Source: Bradyrhizobium sp. CCBAU 53351 (GTDB lineage: Bacteria; Pseudomonadota; Alphaproteobacteria; Rhizobiales; Xanthobacteraceae). From it: a stretch of DNA of 64,000 bases. Positions 16,759 through 26,000 of the stretch are shown here, piece after piece; position 1 is the first letter of the stretch, and every line of letters starts with the position of its first letter. The stretch spans positions 2,507,501-2,571,500 of the forward strand of contig NZ_CP030059.1 in NCBI RefSeq assembly GCF_015291745.1, written 5' to 3'. The notes beneath the pieces were generated by a model. That model searched no databases. It was not told the DNA's origin and saw only the letters and a program-made list of their open reading frames with translations. A program made the position numbers and the translations under genes.

Positions 16759-17472
16759 CTAATCGCTGTCGAGCAGGTGGGCGGCGTATTTTGCGACATT
16801 ATCCGCGGTGGTGCGGATATGGGTCTCGATCAGCTGCACGGCGAGATCGGCGTTGCGCGAGATCGCGGCCTGCATGATGGCCTGGTGCTCGCCGGCCTTG
16901 TCGCGCGGGCGCGGCCGGAAATTGGCCGACAGGTGCCGGTAGCGCTCGGCACGGTCGAACAGTTCGGCGCGAATGGCGAGCAACGTCGCCGAGCCGCAAG
17001 CAGACACCAGTGCTTGGTGGAATTGCCGATGCGCGATCTTCCATTCGGGGTCGCGCAGGGGATGCTCGGGATCGCGCTGCTCGATCCGCTTCAGGCGATG
17101 CAGCGTGGAGATGACAGCGATTTCCCAGTCGTCGTCGCCGCGCTCGATCGACCGGCGGATCAACTCCACCTCGATCAGCACCCGCGCGTCGGTGACCTCA
17201 ATCAGATCCTGGCGGCTGACCGGCGCGACGCGAAAGCCGCGCTGCTCCTGGGCGTCGACCAGGCCTTCAGCGGCGAGCGCGGTCAGCGCCTCCCGCAGTG
17301 TCGTGAAACTCGCGCCGAACCGCTCGCGCAGCACGTCGAAGCGCAACGGCTCGCCGGGCGCAAGCGCGCAGGCGATGATCTCCTCGCGCAGCCGATGCGT
17401 GATGTCGGCGGCGATGGTCTTGCCGAATTCCTTGCGCGGGCGAACGGCGCTGTCAGCCATGGGGTTTGCCAT
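16759..17472 (-). CDS. GntR-family regulator, FCD (FadR) subfamily
   Basis: A 237-residue regulator. The N-terminal winged helix-turn-helix (about 15-80) shows 'ITHRLREEIIACALAPGEPL' and 'FGASFTTLREALTALAAEGLV'. The C-terminal all-helical FCD ligand domain (about 95-230) has the metal and ligand residues Asp and His expected in 'AHRQFHQALVSACGS', 'EHQAIMQAAISRNADLA' and 'LIETHIRTT'. The start at MANPMADSAVRP is one of several close choices. It is divergent from the oxidoreductase at 17572 and upstream of the FAH/AA_synth pair. The palindromes before both arms make it the likely local repressor, with autoregulation. Confidence 0.92.
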   Translation of the reverse strand: MANPMADSAVRPRKEFGKTIAADITHRLREEIIACALAPGEPLRFDVLRERFGASFTTLREALTALAAEGLVDAQEQRGFRVAPVSRQDLIEVTDARVLIEVELIRRSIERGDDDWEIAVISTLHRLKRIEQRDPEHPLRDPEWKIAHRQFHQALVSACGSATLLAIRAELFDRAERYRHLSANFRPRPRDKAGEHQAIMQAAISRNADLAVQLIETHIRTTADNVAKYAAHLLDSD

Positions 17473-17517
17473 TGAATCGATGCCCCAAGATGCCGTGCCA
17501 ACGACCATCTTGCAATA

Positions 17518-17547
17518 ATTTTCGTAATGAGTATGATTTTCGAAAAT
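17518..17547. promoter_or_regulatory. GntR operator candidate, copy 2 with an upstream degenerate copy
   Basis: ATTTTCGAAAAT at 17536-17547 repeats copy 1 exactly. A degenerate ATTTTCGTAAT at 17518-17528 lies 18 bp away, about two helical turns, allowing two dimers side by side. This is the divergent promoter of the GntR and oxidoreductase genes. Confidence 0.65.
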
Positions 17548-17571
17548 ATGGCTTGGGAGGCTGAGGACGTC

Positions 17572-18564
17572 ATGAGAGCGGTGCTGGTGCGTCAGCCGGG
17601 TGGGCCGGATGCACTCGAAATGGTCGAGCTTCCGGTGCCTGCGCCCGGCGCCGGCCAGGTGCAGATCCGGGCCGAGGCGTTCGGAGTCGGTCAGCCCGAC
17701 GTGCTGATCCGGCGCGGCGTCTACAAATGGATGCCGCCATTGCCGGCCAATCCCGGCAATGACGTCGCGGGGCGCATTTCCGCCCTCGGCTCCGGCGTCG
17801 AAGGCTTTGCGATCGGCCAGAAGGTGCTGCTGAGCGCGCGCGATCTCTCCCAGCGCGGCGGCTGCTACGCCGACTATGTGGTCGCGCCCGCGGATGCCGT
17901 TCACGCGCTGCCCGACAATGTCGATCTGCAAGCCGCGGTGTGCCTGTCGAACTACCAGGTGGCCTATGCCCTGCTGCACGAGTGCCGCCATCCGCGCTCG
18001 CCGGCCAGCGTGCTGGTGATTGGCGCCGCCGGCGGCGTCGGCACCGCGCTGGTGCAACTGGCCAAGCTCGCCGGGATGACTGTGATCGGCACGGTCTCCA
18101 CCGAGGAGAAGGCTGCCTTCGCGAAAGCGAACGGCGCCGATCACATCATCTTCTACCGCAGTGAGGACGTGGTGGCGCGCACCCGCGAGCTGACCGGGGG
18201 CGAGGGCGTCGGCCTCGTGCTCGATCATGTCTGCGGTCCCGAGTTCACCGGCTATCTTGGCGCACTCGGCAAATGGGGCACGCTGCTGTCCTACAACGCC
18301 TTCGCGGGACTTCCGGAAGAAAACCTGATGGCGGCGATGCGCAACCATCTCGACATTTGTCCGGCGATACGATGCTTCTCCTTCCACATCTACGACCACG
18401 ATCGCGACGGCCGCCGTGCCCTGATGCGCAGCGTGATCGAGGCGCTCGGCCGCAACGCGATCAAGCCGGCGATCTCGGCCGTGCTGAGGCTCGACGAGGT
18501 CAGGAAAGCGCATACGCTGCTGGAGCAGGGCTCGGCGCTCGGCAAGATCATCATGATTCCATAA
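17572..18564 (+). CDS. Quinone-oxidoreductase-like MDR-family dehydrogenase
   Basis: A 330-residue medium-chain dehydrogenase/reductase. I chose ATG 17572 (MRAVLVRQPGGPDALE), preceded by GGGAGG; upstream residues would run through the operator. The N-terminal GroES-like domain covers 1-120 and contains 'PANPGNDVAGRISALGSGV'. The Rossmann fold has the NADPH motif 'GAAGGVGTALVQLAKLAGM'. The cysteines of the structural and catalytic zinc sites of alcohol dehydrogenases are missing, which places it in the zinc-independent quinone oxidoreductase branch. First gene of the plus-strand arm with the VOC dioxygenase and TctC protein; probably reduces a quinone or enone intermediate of the pathway. Confidence 0.9.
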   Translation: MRAVLVRQPGGPDALEMVELPVPAPGAGQVQIRAEAFGVGQPDVLIRRGVYKWMPPLPANPGNDVAGRISALGSGVEGFAIGQKVLLSARDLSQRGGCYADYVVAPADAVHALPDNVDLQAAVCLSNYQVAYALLHECRHPRSPASVLVIGAAGGVGTALVQLAKLAGMTVIGTVSTEEKAAFAKANGADHIIFYRSEDVVARTRELTGGEGVGLVLDHVCGPEFTGYLGALGKWGTLLSYNAFAGLPEENLMAAMRNHLDICPAIRCFSFHIYDHDRDGRRALMRSVIEALGRNAIKPAISAVLRLDEVRKAHTLLEQGSALGKIIMIP

Positions 18565-18579
18565 GGGGTGGATTGCACG

Positions 18580-19485
18580 ATGAGCACACAAGCACCCATT
18601 GCACGCTTCACCCGGCTGCGGCACGCGACCTTCACCTCGCCGGATCCGGAGCGGCTGCTCGATTATTATCGCGGCGTGATCGGCCTTGGCCTCGTTGCCC
18701 GCGATGGCGACCGCCTGTTCCTCGCCAGCGAGTCCGAGCAGCTCTCGCTCGTGATCGAGCCTGGCGATGCCGCGCTCGGCAGCGTCGCCTTTGAAATCTC
18801 CCCGGAGGTGGAGATCGACGCACTGGGCGCCGCGCTGAAGCAGGCTGATCTGCGGCCCGAGCTGCGGAGCGATCCGTTGCCCGGTGTTTCCAGACTGCTG
18901 TCCTTTACCGATCCGGAAGGCACGCGCTTCGAGCTGATCCAGGGCTGGACGCCGACGCCCGCGCAGGAGCGAATCGGCGGGTTTGCCGTCAGCAAGCTCG
19001 GCCATGTCGCGCTGCGCACGCCTGACCCGAAAGCCGCCTCGGAGTTTTACGCGAACGTGATGGGCCTGCGCGTCTCCGACTGGATCGAGGACCGCTTCGT
19101 GTTCATGCGCAGCGGCTTCGAGCATCACACGCTCAATTTTGCCCGCGCGCCCGTCCGCAGTCTTCATCACTTCGCCTTCGAGCTGCGGGGCCCCGACCAC
19201 ATGCATCGCGCCTGCGATCATCTCGCGCGGCACAAGCTGCCCGTGCTCTGGGGGCCGGTGCGTCACGGCCCAGGCCACAACACCGCGATCTATCACCGCA
19301 ATCCCGATGGCCACCTGGTCGAGCTGTTCCATGATCTCGACCGGATGGTGGACGAGGAACTCGGCTATTTCGAGCCGCGTCCCTGGCACCGCGATCGCCC
19401 GCAGCGGCCGAAGGTCTGGGTCGGGCTGCCGCGCGACGTCTGGGGCATGCCGCCATCGCCTGAATGCACCGAGTTCGCGCGCTAG
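18580..19485 (+). CDS. Two-domain VOC extradiol dioxygenase-like protein
   Basis: A 301-residue protein with two vicinal-oxygen-chelate domains, as in type I extradiol (catechol 2,3-) dioxygenases. Domain 1 covers about 10-125 ('FTRLRHATFTSPDPERLLDYY'), domain 2 about 138-270. The three metal ligands of the catalytic domain are recognisable: His in 'KLGHVALRTPDPKA', His in 'LHHFAFELRG' and Glu in 'GHLVELFHDLDRM'. It starts 15 bp after the oxidoreductase stop, behind AAGGGGTGG. It likely cleaves a catecholic ring or acts on a related substrate, feeding the FAH hydrolase in the other arm; the substrate is inferred only. Confidence 0.88.
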   Translation: MSTQAPIARFTRLRHATFTSPDPERLLDYYRGVIGLGLVARDGDRLFLASESEQLSLVIEPGDAALGSVAFEISPEVEIDALGAALKQADLRPELRSDPLPGVSRLLSFTDPEGTRFELIQGWTPTPAQERIGGFAVSKLGHVALRTPDPKAASEFYANVMGLRVSDWIEDRFVFMRSGFEHHTLNFARAPVRSLHHFAFELRGPDHMHRACDHLARHKLPVLWGPVRHGPGHNTAIYHRNPDGHLVELFHDLDRMVDEELGYFEPRPWHRDRPQRPKVWVGLPRDVWGMPPSPECTEFAR

Positions 19486-19553
19486 CGCGTCACGACTTGA
19501 AGACGCCGCACAAGCTGCGGCCAACGATAGAACAATCAAGGGGAAAAGCATCC

Positions 19554-20540
19554 ATGCGAGGGATGAAGCGGCTTGCTGCGGCCATTTTTCTGGTCGGCGT
19601 TTTTCTTGCCGGTTGTCTGGCCGGTCCGGCATCGGCGGAGAATTATCCGTCGCGTCCGATCCGCCTGCTGCATGGTTTTGCCGCCGGCGGTGCGGCCGAC
19701 ACGCTCTCGCGCATCATCGCGGACGGACTGTCGAAGAAGCTGGGCCAGCCGGTCATCGTCGAGGCCAAGCCGGGCGCCGGCGGCAACATCGCGGCGGACG
19801 CGGTCGCCAAGGCGGCGCCTGACGGTTACACGCTCGGGCTCGTCACCGGCGCCCACGCGATTTCCGCGGCGACCTACAAGAGCCTCGCCTATCAGCCGGC
19901 CGACAGCTTCGAGATGATCTCGACGCTGGTCTACTACGCGCTCGTCATCGCCGTGCGCAACGACTATCCCGCGAAATCGCTGGGCGAGCTCATTGCGATC
20001 GCCAAGGCAAAGCCCGGCTCGCTCAGCTTCGGATCGGTGGGTTTCGGCTCGACCCATCACCTCGCGGGCGAATTGCTCAACGCCACCGCCGGAATCGAGA
20101 TGGTGCACGTGCCGTATCGCGGCGATTCCCAATCCACCACCGCGCTGCTCGGCGGCGAGGTTCCTGTCGTCGTCGGCACGCCTGTTCTGCTCGCCCCGCA
20201 AATCCAGAGCGGCGCGATCCGCGGCCTTGCCGTGACCTCGCCGGCGCGCACCGCGTTGCTGCCCGATGTCCCGACGGTGCAGGAGGCCGGCATCAAGGGC
20301 TACGACGTGCGCACCTGGGCCGGCCTGCTGGCCCCCAAGGGAACGCCGCCCGCCATCATCGCCGCGCTCAATGCCGCAACGCTGGATGCGCTGAGGGATC
20401 CCGAGCTCAAGCAGCGCCTGGAGACGGCCGTCGGCGGCGAGGTCCGCGGCAGCTCGCCGGAGGAGATGAAGAAGCTGATCGAGACCGAGATCGCCAAATG
20501 GACCGGCGTGGTGGAGCGGGCAAAGATCCCGCGGATCTGA
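19554..20540 (+). CDS. TctC/Bug-type tripartite tricarboxylate transporter binding protein
   Basis: A 328-residue periplasmic solute-binding protein of the Bug family. The signal peptide carries 'FLVGVFLAGCLAGPASAE', where the Cys could even be a lipobox. Family motifs: 'NYPSRPIRLLHGFAAGGAAD', 'VIVEAKPGAGGNIAADAVAK', 'HVPYRGDSQSTTALLGGEV' and 'TWAGLLAPKGTPPAII'. No TctA/TctB membrane subunits are present in the window, so it either works with a distant transporter or serves as an extracytoplasmic sensor, as many Bug proteins do. Last gene of the GntR-regulated plus-strand arm, 68 bp after the dioxygenase, with AAGGGG before the start. Confidence 0.92.
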   Translation: MRGMKRLAAAIFLVGVFLAGCLAGPASAENYPSRPIRLLHGFAAGGAADTLSRIIADGLSKKLGQPVIVEAKPGAGGNIAADAVAKAAPDGYTLGLVTGAHAISAATYKSLAYQPADSFEMISTLVYYALVIAVRNDYPAKSLGELIAIAKAKPGSLSFGSVGFGSTHHLAGELLNATAGIEMVHVPYRGDSQSTTALLGGEVPVVVGTPVLLAPQIQSGAIRGLAVTSPARTALLPDVPTVQEAGIKGYDVRTWAGLLAPKGTPPAIIAALNAATLDALRDPELKQRLETAVGGEVRGSSPEEMKKLIETEIAKWTGVVERAKIPRI

Positions 20541-20590
20541 GCCGGGCAGGGGACCGCGCGATGCCGGCCGGGCTCCCTGCTCACGAATGC

Positions 20591-20604
20591 TTGATCCGGA
20601 TCAA
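20591..20604 (+). promoter_or_regulatory. Perfect FixK/FNR box before the metal efflux operon
   Basis: TTGATCCGGATCAA is a perfect 14-bp palindrome fitting TTGA-N6-TCAA. A -10-like TATGCT (20626-20631) lies downstream such that the box centre would be near -41.5 from a start at about 20639, the class II position. Confidence 0.6.
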
Positions 20605-20671
20605 CAAGCGCCGCTGGCTCTGGGATATGCTAGGAAGAAGGCATTGCGGCCCGAAAGGTAAATTCATCCAG

Positions 20672-21037
20672 ATGCGGTTCGTCCGTACCATCCTGGCAAT
20701 TGCCATCGCCATCTCCCTGGCGATGCTGCCGGTTGGCGTGTCCGCATCAAGCCTTGCCACGTCGTCGGACGACATGCACGCGACCATGCAGATGGGCGGC
20801 GACGCTGAGATGGCGATGGACGATTGCTGCCCCGACATGAAGGGACCGGCCTCCTCCACGGGCGGCTACAAATGCGGGATGGGCTTCTGCTGCGTCGGCG
20901 GGCTCGTTGCGCTCGATGACGTCAGGCCCGTCGTCTTCGGGCATTTCGCCGTCGCGGCGAGCACGCTTCCCATCCCTGAGGACCAGGTCGTCTCCGTCCG
21001 CGGCGGCCCTCCTCCCTTCCGACCTCCTCGAATCTGA
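20672..21037 (+). CDS. Small exported Met/Cys-rich protein of the metal efflux operon
   Basis: A 121-residue protein. ATG 20672 gives a signal peptide ('TILAIAIAISLAMLPVGVSA'). The mature part is Met- and Cys-rich: 'DDMHATMQMGGDAEMAMDDCC' region (Met and paired Cys), 'GYKCGMGFCCVGG', and a proline-rich end 'PPPFRPPRI'. Such Met/Cys clusters favour copper or silver binding. It resembles short DUF2946-like proteins before copper efflux genes, but I cannot place it in a family. First gene after the FixK-type box; the FixH-like and CusBA genes follow. Confidence 0.7.
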   Translation: MRFVRTILAIAIAISLAMLPVGVSASSLATSSDDMHATMQMGGDAEMAMDDCCPDMKGPASSTGGYKCGMGFCCVGGLVALDDVRPVVFGHFAVAASTLPIPEDQVVSVRGGPPPFRPPRI

Positions 21038-21136
21038 TCTCGCCAAGCCCAAAGACACGTGCGGCATGCCCGCGCGCGAGAACTGACGTGCGCGCTTCCT
21101 GCGCCACGGCGAAGATCAGATCATGAGGACAAGACA

Positions 21137-21529
21137 ATGCTTGCCAGATTCAGCACAGCGGCGCTCGCCGCCACCCTTTCGCTTGCCGCTTCCGCCGCGA
21201 TGGCGGGCGCCGGCGACTACGCCTTCGAGCCCGTCACGGCGCAGATGAAGAAGGGCGACGACGTCACGCTCTCGGTGCGCCTGACCAACAAGCAGACCGG
21301 CAAGCCGGTGGCGGACGCCGTCATCTTCAAGACCCGCGTCGACATGGCCCCGGACGGCATGGCCGAGATGGAATCGGCCGTGGCGCCGTTGCCGTCGCAG
21401 GAGCCGGGCGTCTACGCCTTCAGGACCGACCTGCCGATGGCGGGCCGTTACCAGGTCACGCTGTCGGCCAAGGTGCAGGGCGAGGCTGAGACCGTCACCG
21501 GCAAGGTGATCGTCACGGCGATCAAGTGA
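21137..21529 (+). CDS. FixH-like exported protein
   Basis: A 130-residue protein with signal peptide ('STAALAATLSLAASAAMAGA') and one beta-sandwich domain of the FixH/YtkA type: 'YAFEPVTAQMKKGDDVTLSV', 'LTNKQTGKPVADAVIFKTRV', 'EPGVYAFRTDLPMAGRYQVT' and 'GKVIVTAI'. Domains of this type occur next to copper and cbb3-oxidase assembly genes, where they are thought to handle copper in the periplasm. Unlike true FixH it lacks a membrane anchor apart from the signal. It is 99 bp after the small Met/Cys protein and 64 bp before CusB. Confidence 0.8.
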   Translation: MLARFSTAALAATLSLAASAAMAGAGDYAFEPVTAQMKKGDDVTLSVRLTNKQTGKPVADAVIFKTRVDMAPDGMAEMESAVAPLPSQEPGVYAFRTDLPMAGRYQVTLSAKVQGEAETVTGKVIVTAIK

Positions 21530-21593
21530 GCGTTCGGACGTCGCAAGCGGCGTCCGGACTTCTCTGTCCCATTCACATGGACACGATCACACC

Positions 21594-23015
21594 ATGAAGA
21601 AGCTGCGTCTCCTGACTGCTCTCGCGCTGGGCGGTGGCCTCGCGCTGGGCGCGACATGGGCCTTGTTCGACGGGCATTGGTCCGTTCACGCCGAGGCAAC
21701 GCCGGCTGTGGCCGAGGCGAACCGGGCTCCGCTCTATTACCGCGATTCCAGCGGCGCGCCGTTCTGGTCCGCCGCTCCGAAGAAGGATGACCGCGGCCGC
21801 GACTATCTGCCGGTCTACGAGGACGGCCAAGCCGCCGCTGCGGCACCAAAGCCGCCGCAGGCGGCGTCATCGCGAAGGATCCTCTACTACCGCAATCCCA
21901 TGGGCCTGCCCGACACCTCGCCGGTGCCGAAGAAGGACCCGATGGGGATGAACTACATCCCCGTCTACGAAGGCGACGAGGTCGACGACGGCACGGTAAA
22001 ACTCTCGCCGGGCAAGATTCAACGTACCGGCGTGAAATCCGAGCCCGTCGAACGGCGCGCGATCCGCGTCTCGGTCAAGGCGCCCGGCACGATCCAGCTG
22101 GACGAGCGCCGCATCTCGGTGATCGCGATGCGCGCCGAAAGCTTCGTGCAAGAGGTTGCCGACGTCACCACCGGCACGCGCGTGAGGGCAGGCCAGCCGC
22201 TGATGGAGATCTACAGTTCGGCGGTCGCCTCCGCCGCGGCGGAATATCTCGCGACGATTACCTCGAAGACGGTGGGCGGCGTCGAGATGTACGGCCGCGG
22301 CTCGCGGCAGCGGCTAATGAACCTCAACGTGCCCGAACAAATCATCGCCGAGATGGAGCGGACGCGCGTCGCGCCCGTCACCGTGCATTGGTCGGCGCCG
22401 CGCGACGGCATCGTGCTCGAACGCAGCGCGATCGAAGGCATGCGCGCCAATCCCGGCGACGTGTTGTTCCGGATCGCGGATATCTCGCTGGTCTGGGCGC
22501 TGGTCGACGTCGCCGAGCGCGATCTCGGCACGATCGCGGTGGGGCAGCCCGTGGCGGTGCGCGCACGGAGCTTTCCCGGCCGCATCTTCAGCGGCAAGAT
22601 CGCCGTGGTTTATCCGCAGGTGAACCGCGACACCAGGACGGTGCGCGTCCGCATCGAGCTCGCCAATCCCGATGCTGTGCTGCTGCCGGACATGTATGTC
22701 GATGCCGACATCGACACGGCCGATGGCGCGCCCGTGCTGGCGATCCAGGACAGCGCGGTGCTCGACACCGGCGCGCGTCAGGCCGTCCTGGTCGACAAGG
22801 GCGAGGGCCGCTTCGAGCCGCGCGAGGTGAAGCTTGGCCGGCGCGGCGGCGGCTATATCGAGGTGCGCGACGGACTCGCGGACGGCGAGGCAGTGGTCAC
22901 CTCCGCCAACTTCCTGATCGATGCGGAAAGCAATCTGAAGGCCGCGCTCAAGGGCTTTGCGGAAGGAGCGCCGCAGGCGTCCGAATCCGGCCACGCCGCG
23001 GGAGAGCACAAATGA
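21594..23015 (+). CDS. cusB: CusB-type RND efflux adaptor with two heavy-metal-binding motifs
   Basis: A 473-residue periplasmic adaptor (membrane fusion protein) for heavy-metal RND efflux. An N-terminal signal anchor covers 1-30. Two copies of a short heavy-metal-binding domain follow at about 48-75 ('LYYRDSSGAPFWSAAPKKD') and 98-125 ('LYYRNPMGLPDTSPVPKKD'), each ending in DY/NYxPVY. The adaptor body has 'VSVKAPGTIQLDERRI' (barrel), a helical hairpin (about 205-255) and 'VLFRIADISLVWALVDVAE'. The first metal domain has lost the Met of the 'NPMG' motif. Stop and start overlap with CusA (ATGA) means strict co-translation. Metal (Cu/Ag, Co/Zn or another) cannot be assigned from sequence alone. 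Confidence 0.9.
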   Translation: MKKLRLLTALALGGGLALGATWALFDGHWSVHAEATPAVAEANRAPLYYRDSSGAPFWSAAPKKDDRGRDYLPVYEDGQAAAAAPKPPQAASSRRILYYRNPMGLPDTSPVPKKDPMGMNYIPVYEGDEVDDGTVKLSPGKIQRTGVKSEPVERRAIRVSVKAPGTIQLDERRISVIAMRAESFVQEVADVTTGTRVRAGQPLMEIYSSAVASAAAEYLATITSKTVGGVEMYGRGSRQRLMNLNVPEQIIAEMERTRVAPVTVHWSAPRDGIVLERSAIEGMRANPGDVLFRIADISLVWALVDVAERDLGTIAVGQPVAVRARSFPGRIFSGKIAVVYPQVNRDTRTVRVRIELANPDAVLLPDMYVDADIDTADGAPVLAIQDSAVLDTGARQAVLVDKGEGRFEPREVKLGRRGGGYIEVRDGLADGEAVVTSANFLIDAESNLKAALKGFAEGAPQASESGHAAGEHK

Positions 23016-26000
23016 TCGCCCGCATCATCGCCTGGTCGGCGCGCAATCTGCTGCTGGTGCTGTTCGGTACCGGCTTTGCGGCCGCCGCCGGTCTCTATGC
23101 GCTGATCCATCTGCCGCTGGATGCGATCCCGGACCTCTCCGACACCCAGGTCATCGTCTACACCGAATATCCCGGCCAGGCGCCGCAGGTGATCGAGGAC
23201 CAGGTGACCTATCCCCTGACCACGGCGATGCTGACCGTGCCGAAATCGAAGGTCGTGCGCGGCTTCTCGTTCTTCGGGGTGTCGTTCGTCTACGTGATCT
23301 TCGAGGACGGCACCGACATCTACTGGGCGCGTTCGCGCGTGCTGGAGTTTTTGAACGGCGCGGCGTCGCGGCTTCCCGCCGGCGTCAGCCCGACCATCGG
23401 GCCCGATGCCACCGGCGTCGGCTGGGTCTATCAGTACGCGGTGATGTCGAAAGAGTTGAATCTCGCCGACCTCAGGACGATCCAGGACTGGAACCTGAAG
23501 TTCGCGCTGGCCAAGGCCGAAGGCGTCGCCGAAATCGCCAGCATCGGCGGCTTCGTCAAGCAGTACAACGTGGTGCTCGATCCGCAGCGGATGCGCGATC
23601 GCGGCATCAGCATGCAGAAGATTCGCGACGCGATCCGCGCCAGCAACGCCGATGTCGGCGGGCGCACCGTCGAGCTCGCCGAGTTCGAATACGTCATCCG
23701 CGGCAAGGGCTACATCAAGAGCATCAACGATCTCGGCAACATCGTGCTGAAGACGAGCAACGGCACGCCGGTGCTGCTCCGCGACGTTGCCCATGTCGAG
23801 CTCGGACCGGACGAGCGCAGGGGCATCACCGAGCTGAACGGCGAGGGCGAGGTCGCAAGCGGCATCGTGCTGCAGCGCTTCGGCGTCAACGCCCTCGACG
23901 TCATCGAGAACGTCAAGCGACGCTTCAAGGAGATCGCGAGCAGCCTGCCGGCATCGGTCGAGATCGTCCCGGTCTACGACCGCTCCAGCCTGATCTACGC
24001 GGCGATCGACACGCTCAAGCACACGCTGTTCGAGGAGAGCATCGTCGTCGCGCTGGTCTGCATCGTGTTCCTGCTGCACGTCCGCAGCGCGCTGGTCGCG
24101 ATCCTGATGCTGCCGGTCGGCGTGCTGATGGCGTTCGGCGCCATGAAGCTGCTCGGCCTCGGCTCGAACATCATGAGCCTAGGGGGCATCGCGATCGCGA
24201 TCGGCGCCATGGTCGATGCAGCGATCGTCATGATCGAGAACGCGCACAAGCATCTCGAACGCGCCAAGCCCGATCAGTCGCGCGTGCAGATCCTGATCGA
24301 TGCCGCCTCGGAAGTCGGTCCTGCGCTGTTCTTCAGCCTGCTGATCATCACCGTGTCGTTCATGCCGATCTTCACGCTGGAATCGCAGGAGGGGCGGCTG
24401 TTCAGTCCGCTCGCCTTCACCAAGACGTTCTCGATGGCCGCTGCGGCCCTCTTGTCCGTCACGCTGGTGCCGGCGCTGATGGTGATCTTCGTCCGCGGCC
24501 GGATCGTGCCGGAGGGCAGGAATGTCATCAATCGCTTCCTGATCTGGATCTACCGGCCCGTCATCAAGGGCGTGCTTCGCGCCAAGACGCTGGTGATCCT
24601 TGCCGCCGTCGCAGTGCTTGCGGTCACCGCTTGGCCGGCAGGCCGGCTCGGCACCGAGTTCATGCCGACGCTGAACGAGGGCACGCTGCTCTACATGCCG
24701 ACCACGCTGCCCGGCATCTCCGTCACCAAGGCGGCCGAGCTGATGCAGACCCAGGACCGCATCATCAAATCATTCCCCGAGGTCGCCTCGGTCTACGGCA
24801 AGGCGGGACGGGCGGCGACCGCGACCGACCCGGCGCCGACCGAGATGTTCGAGACGGTGGTCAATCTGAAGCCGAAGGAGGCTTGGCGCCCCGGCGTCAC
24901 CGTCGACAGCCTGATCGCTGAGATGGACAAGGCGCTGCAATTCCCCGGTGTCTCCAACGCCTGGACCATGCCGATCAAGGCGCGCATCGACATGCTGTCC
25001 ACCGGCATCCGCACGCCTGTCGGCGTCAAGGTCATGGGCACCGATCTCGTCGAGATCGACCGGCTTGCACGGCAGGTCGAGCGCGTGATCAAGACCGTCC
25101 CGGGCACGTCCTCGGCCTACGCCGAGCGCGGCATCGGCGGCTATTATCTCGAGATCGTGCCGGACCGCGAAGCGCTCGCGCGCTATGGCATCCTGATCCA
25201 GGACGTTCAGGACACCATCGCTGCTGCGCTCGGCGGCCAGACGGTGACGACGACCGTGGAGGGCCGGCAGCGCTTCACGGTGAACATGCGCTATCCGCGC
25301 GACCTCCGCGACAATCCCAAGGCGATCGCCAGCGAAATCCTGGTGCCGATGCCGGCGGGCGGCGCCGTGCCGCTCGGCGAGGTCGCCAAGGTCGAGCCAG
25401 CGCGTGGGCCGACCTCGATCCGGACCGAGAACGGCCAGCTCGCGACCTACATCTATGTCGACATCCGCGATCGCGACATCGGCAGCTACGTCGCGGACGC
25501 GCAACGCGCGGTGACGGAGAGCATCCAGTTTCCCGCCGGCACCTATGTGGTCTGGAGCGGACAGTACGAATATCTGCAGCGCGCCGCCGCGCGCCTGAAG
25601 ATCGTGGTGCCCGTGACGCTCACGATCATCTTCCTGCTGCTGTACCTGAATTTCAAGGCGTTGACCGAGACCCTGATCGTGATGCTGTCGCTGCCGTTCG
25701 CGCTGGTCGGCGGCATCTGGATGATGTGGTGGTTCGGCTTCAACCTGTCGGTCGCGGTCGCCGTCGGCTTCATCGCGCTCGCGGGCGTTGCCGCCGAGAC
25801 CGGCGTCGTGATGCTGATCTACCTCGACCACGCGCTGGCCGAGATGAAGGCAAGGTGCGGCACCGAGGGCAGGGTCTTCACCCGTGCCGATCTTCACGAC
25901 GCCATCATGGTCGGCGCGGTCGAGCGCGTTCGGCCCAAGATGATGACCGTGGTCGCCATCATGGCCGGCCTGCTGCCGATCATGTGGAGCACCGGAACGG

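Noticed and set aside
19479-19490. CGCGCTAGCGCG palindrome at the dioxygenase stop.
   Set aside because: A short GC palindrome of a kind expected by chance in this composition; no loop or T-run.
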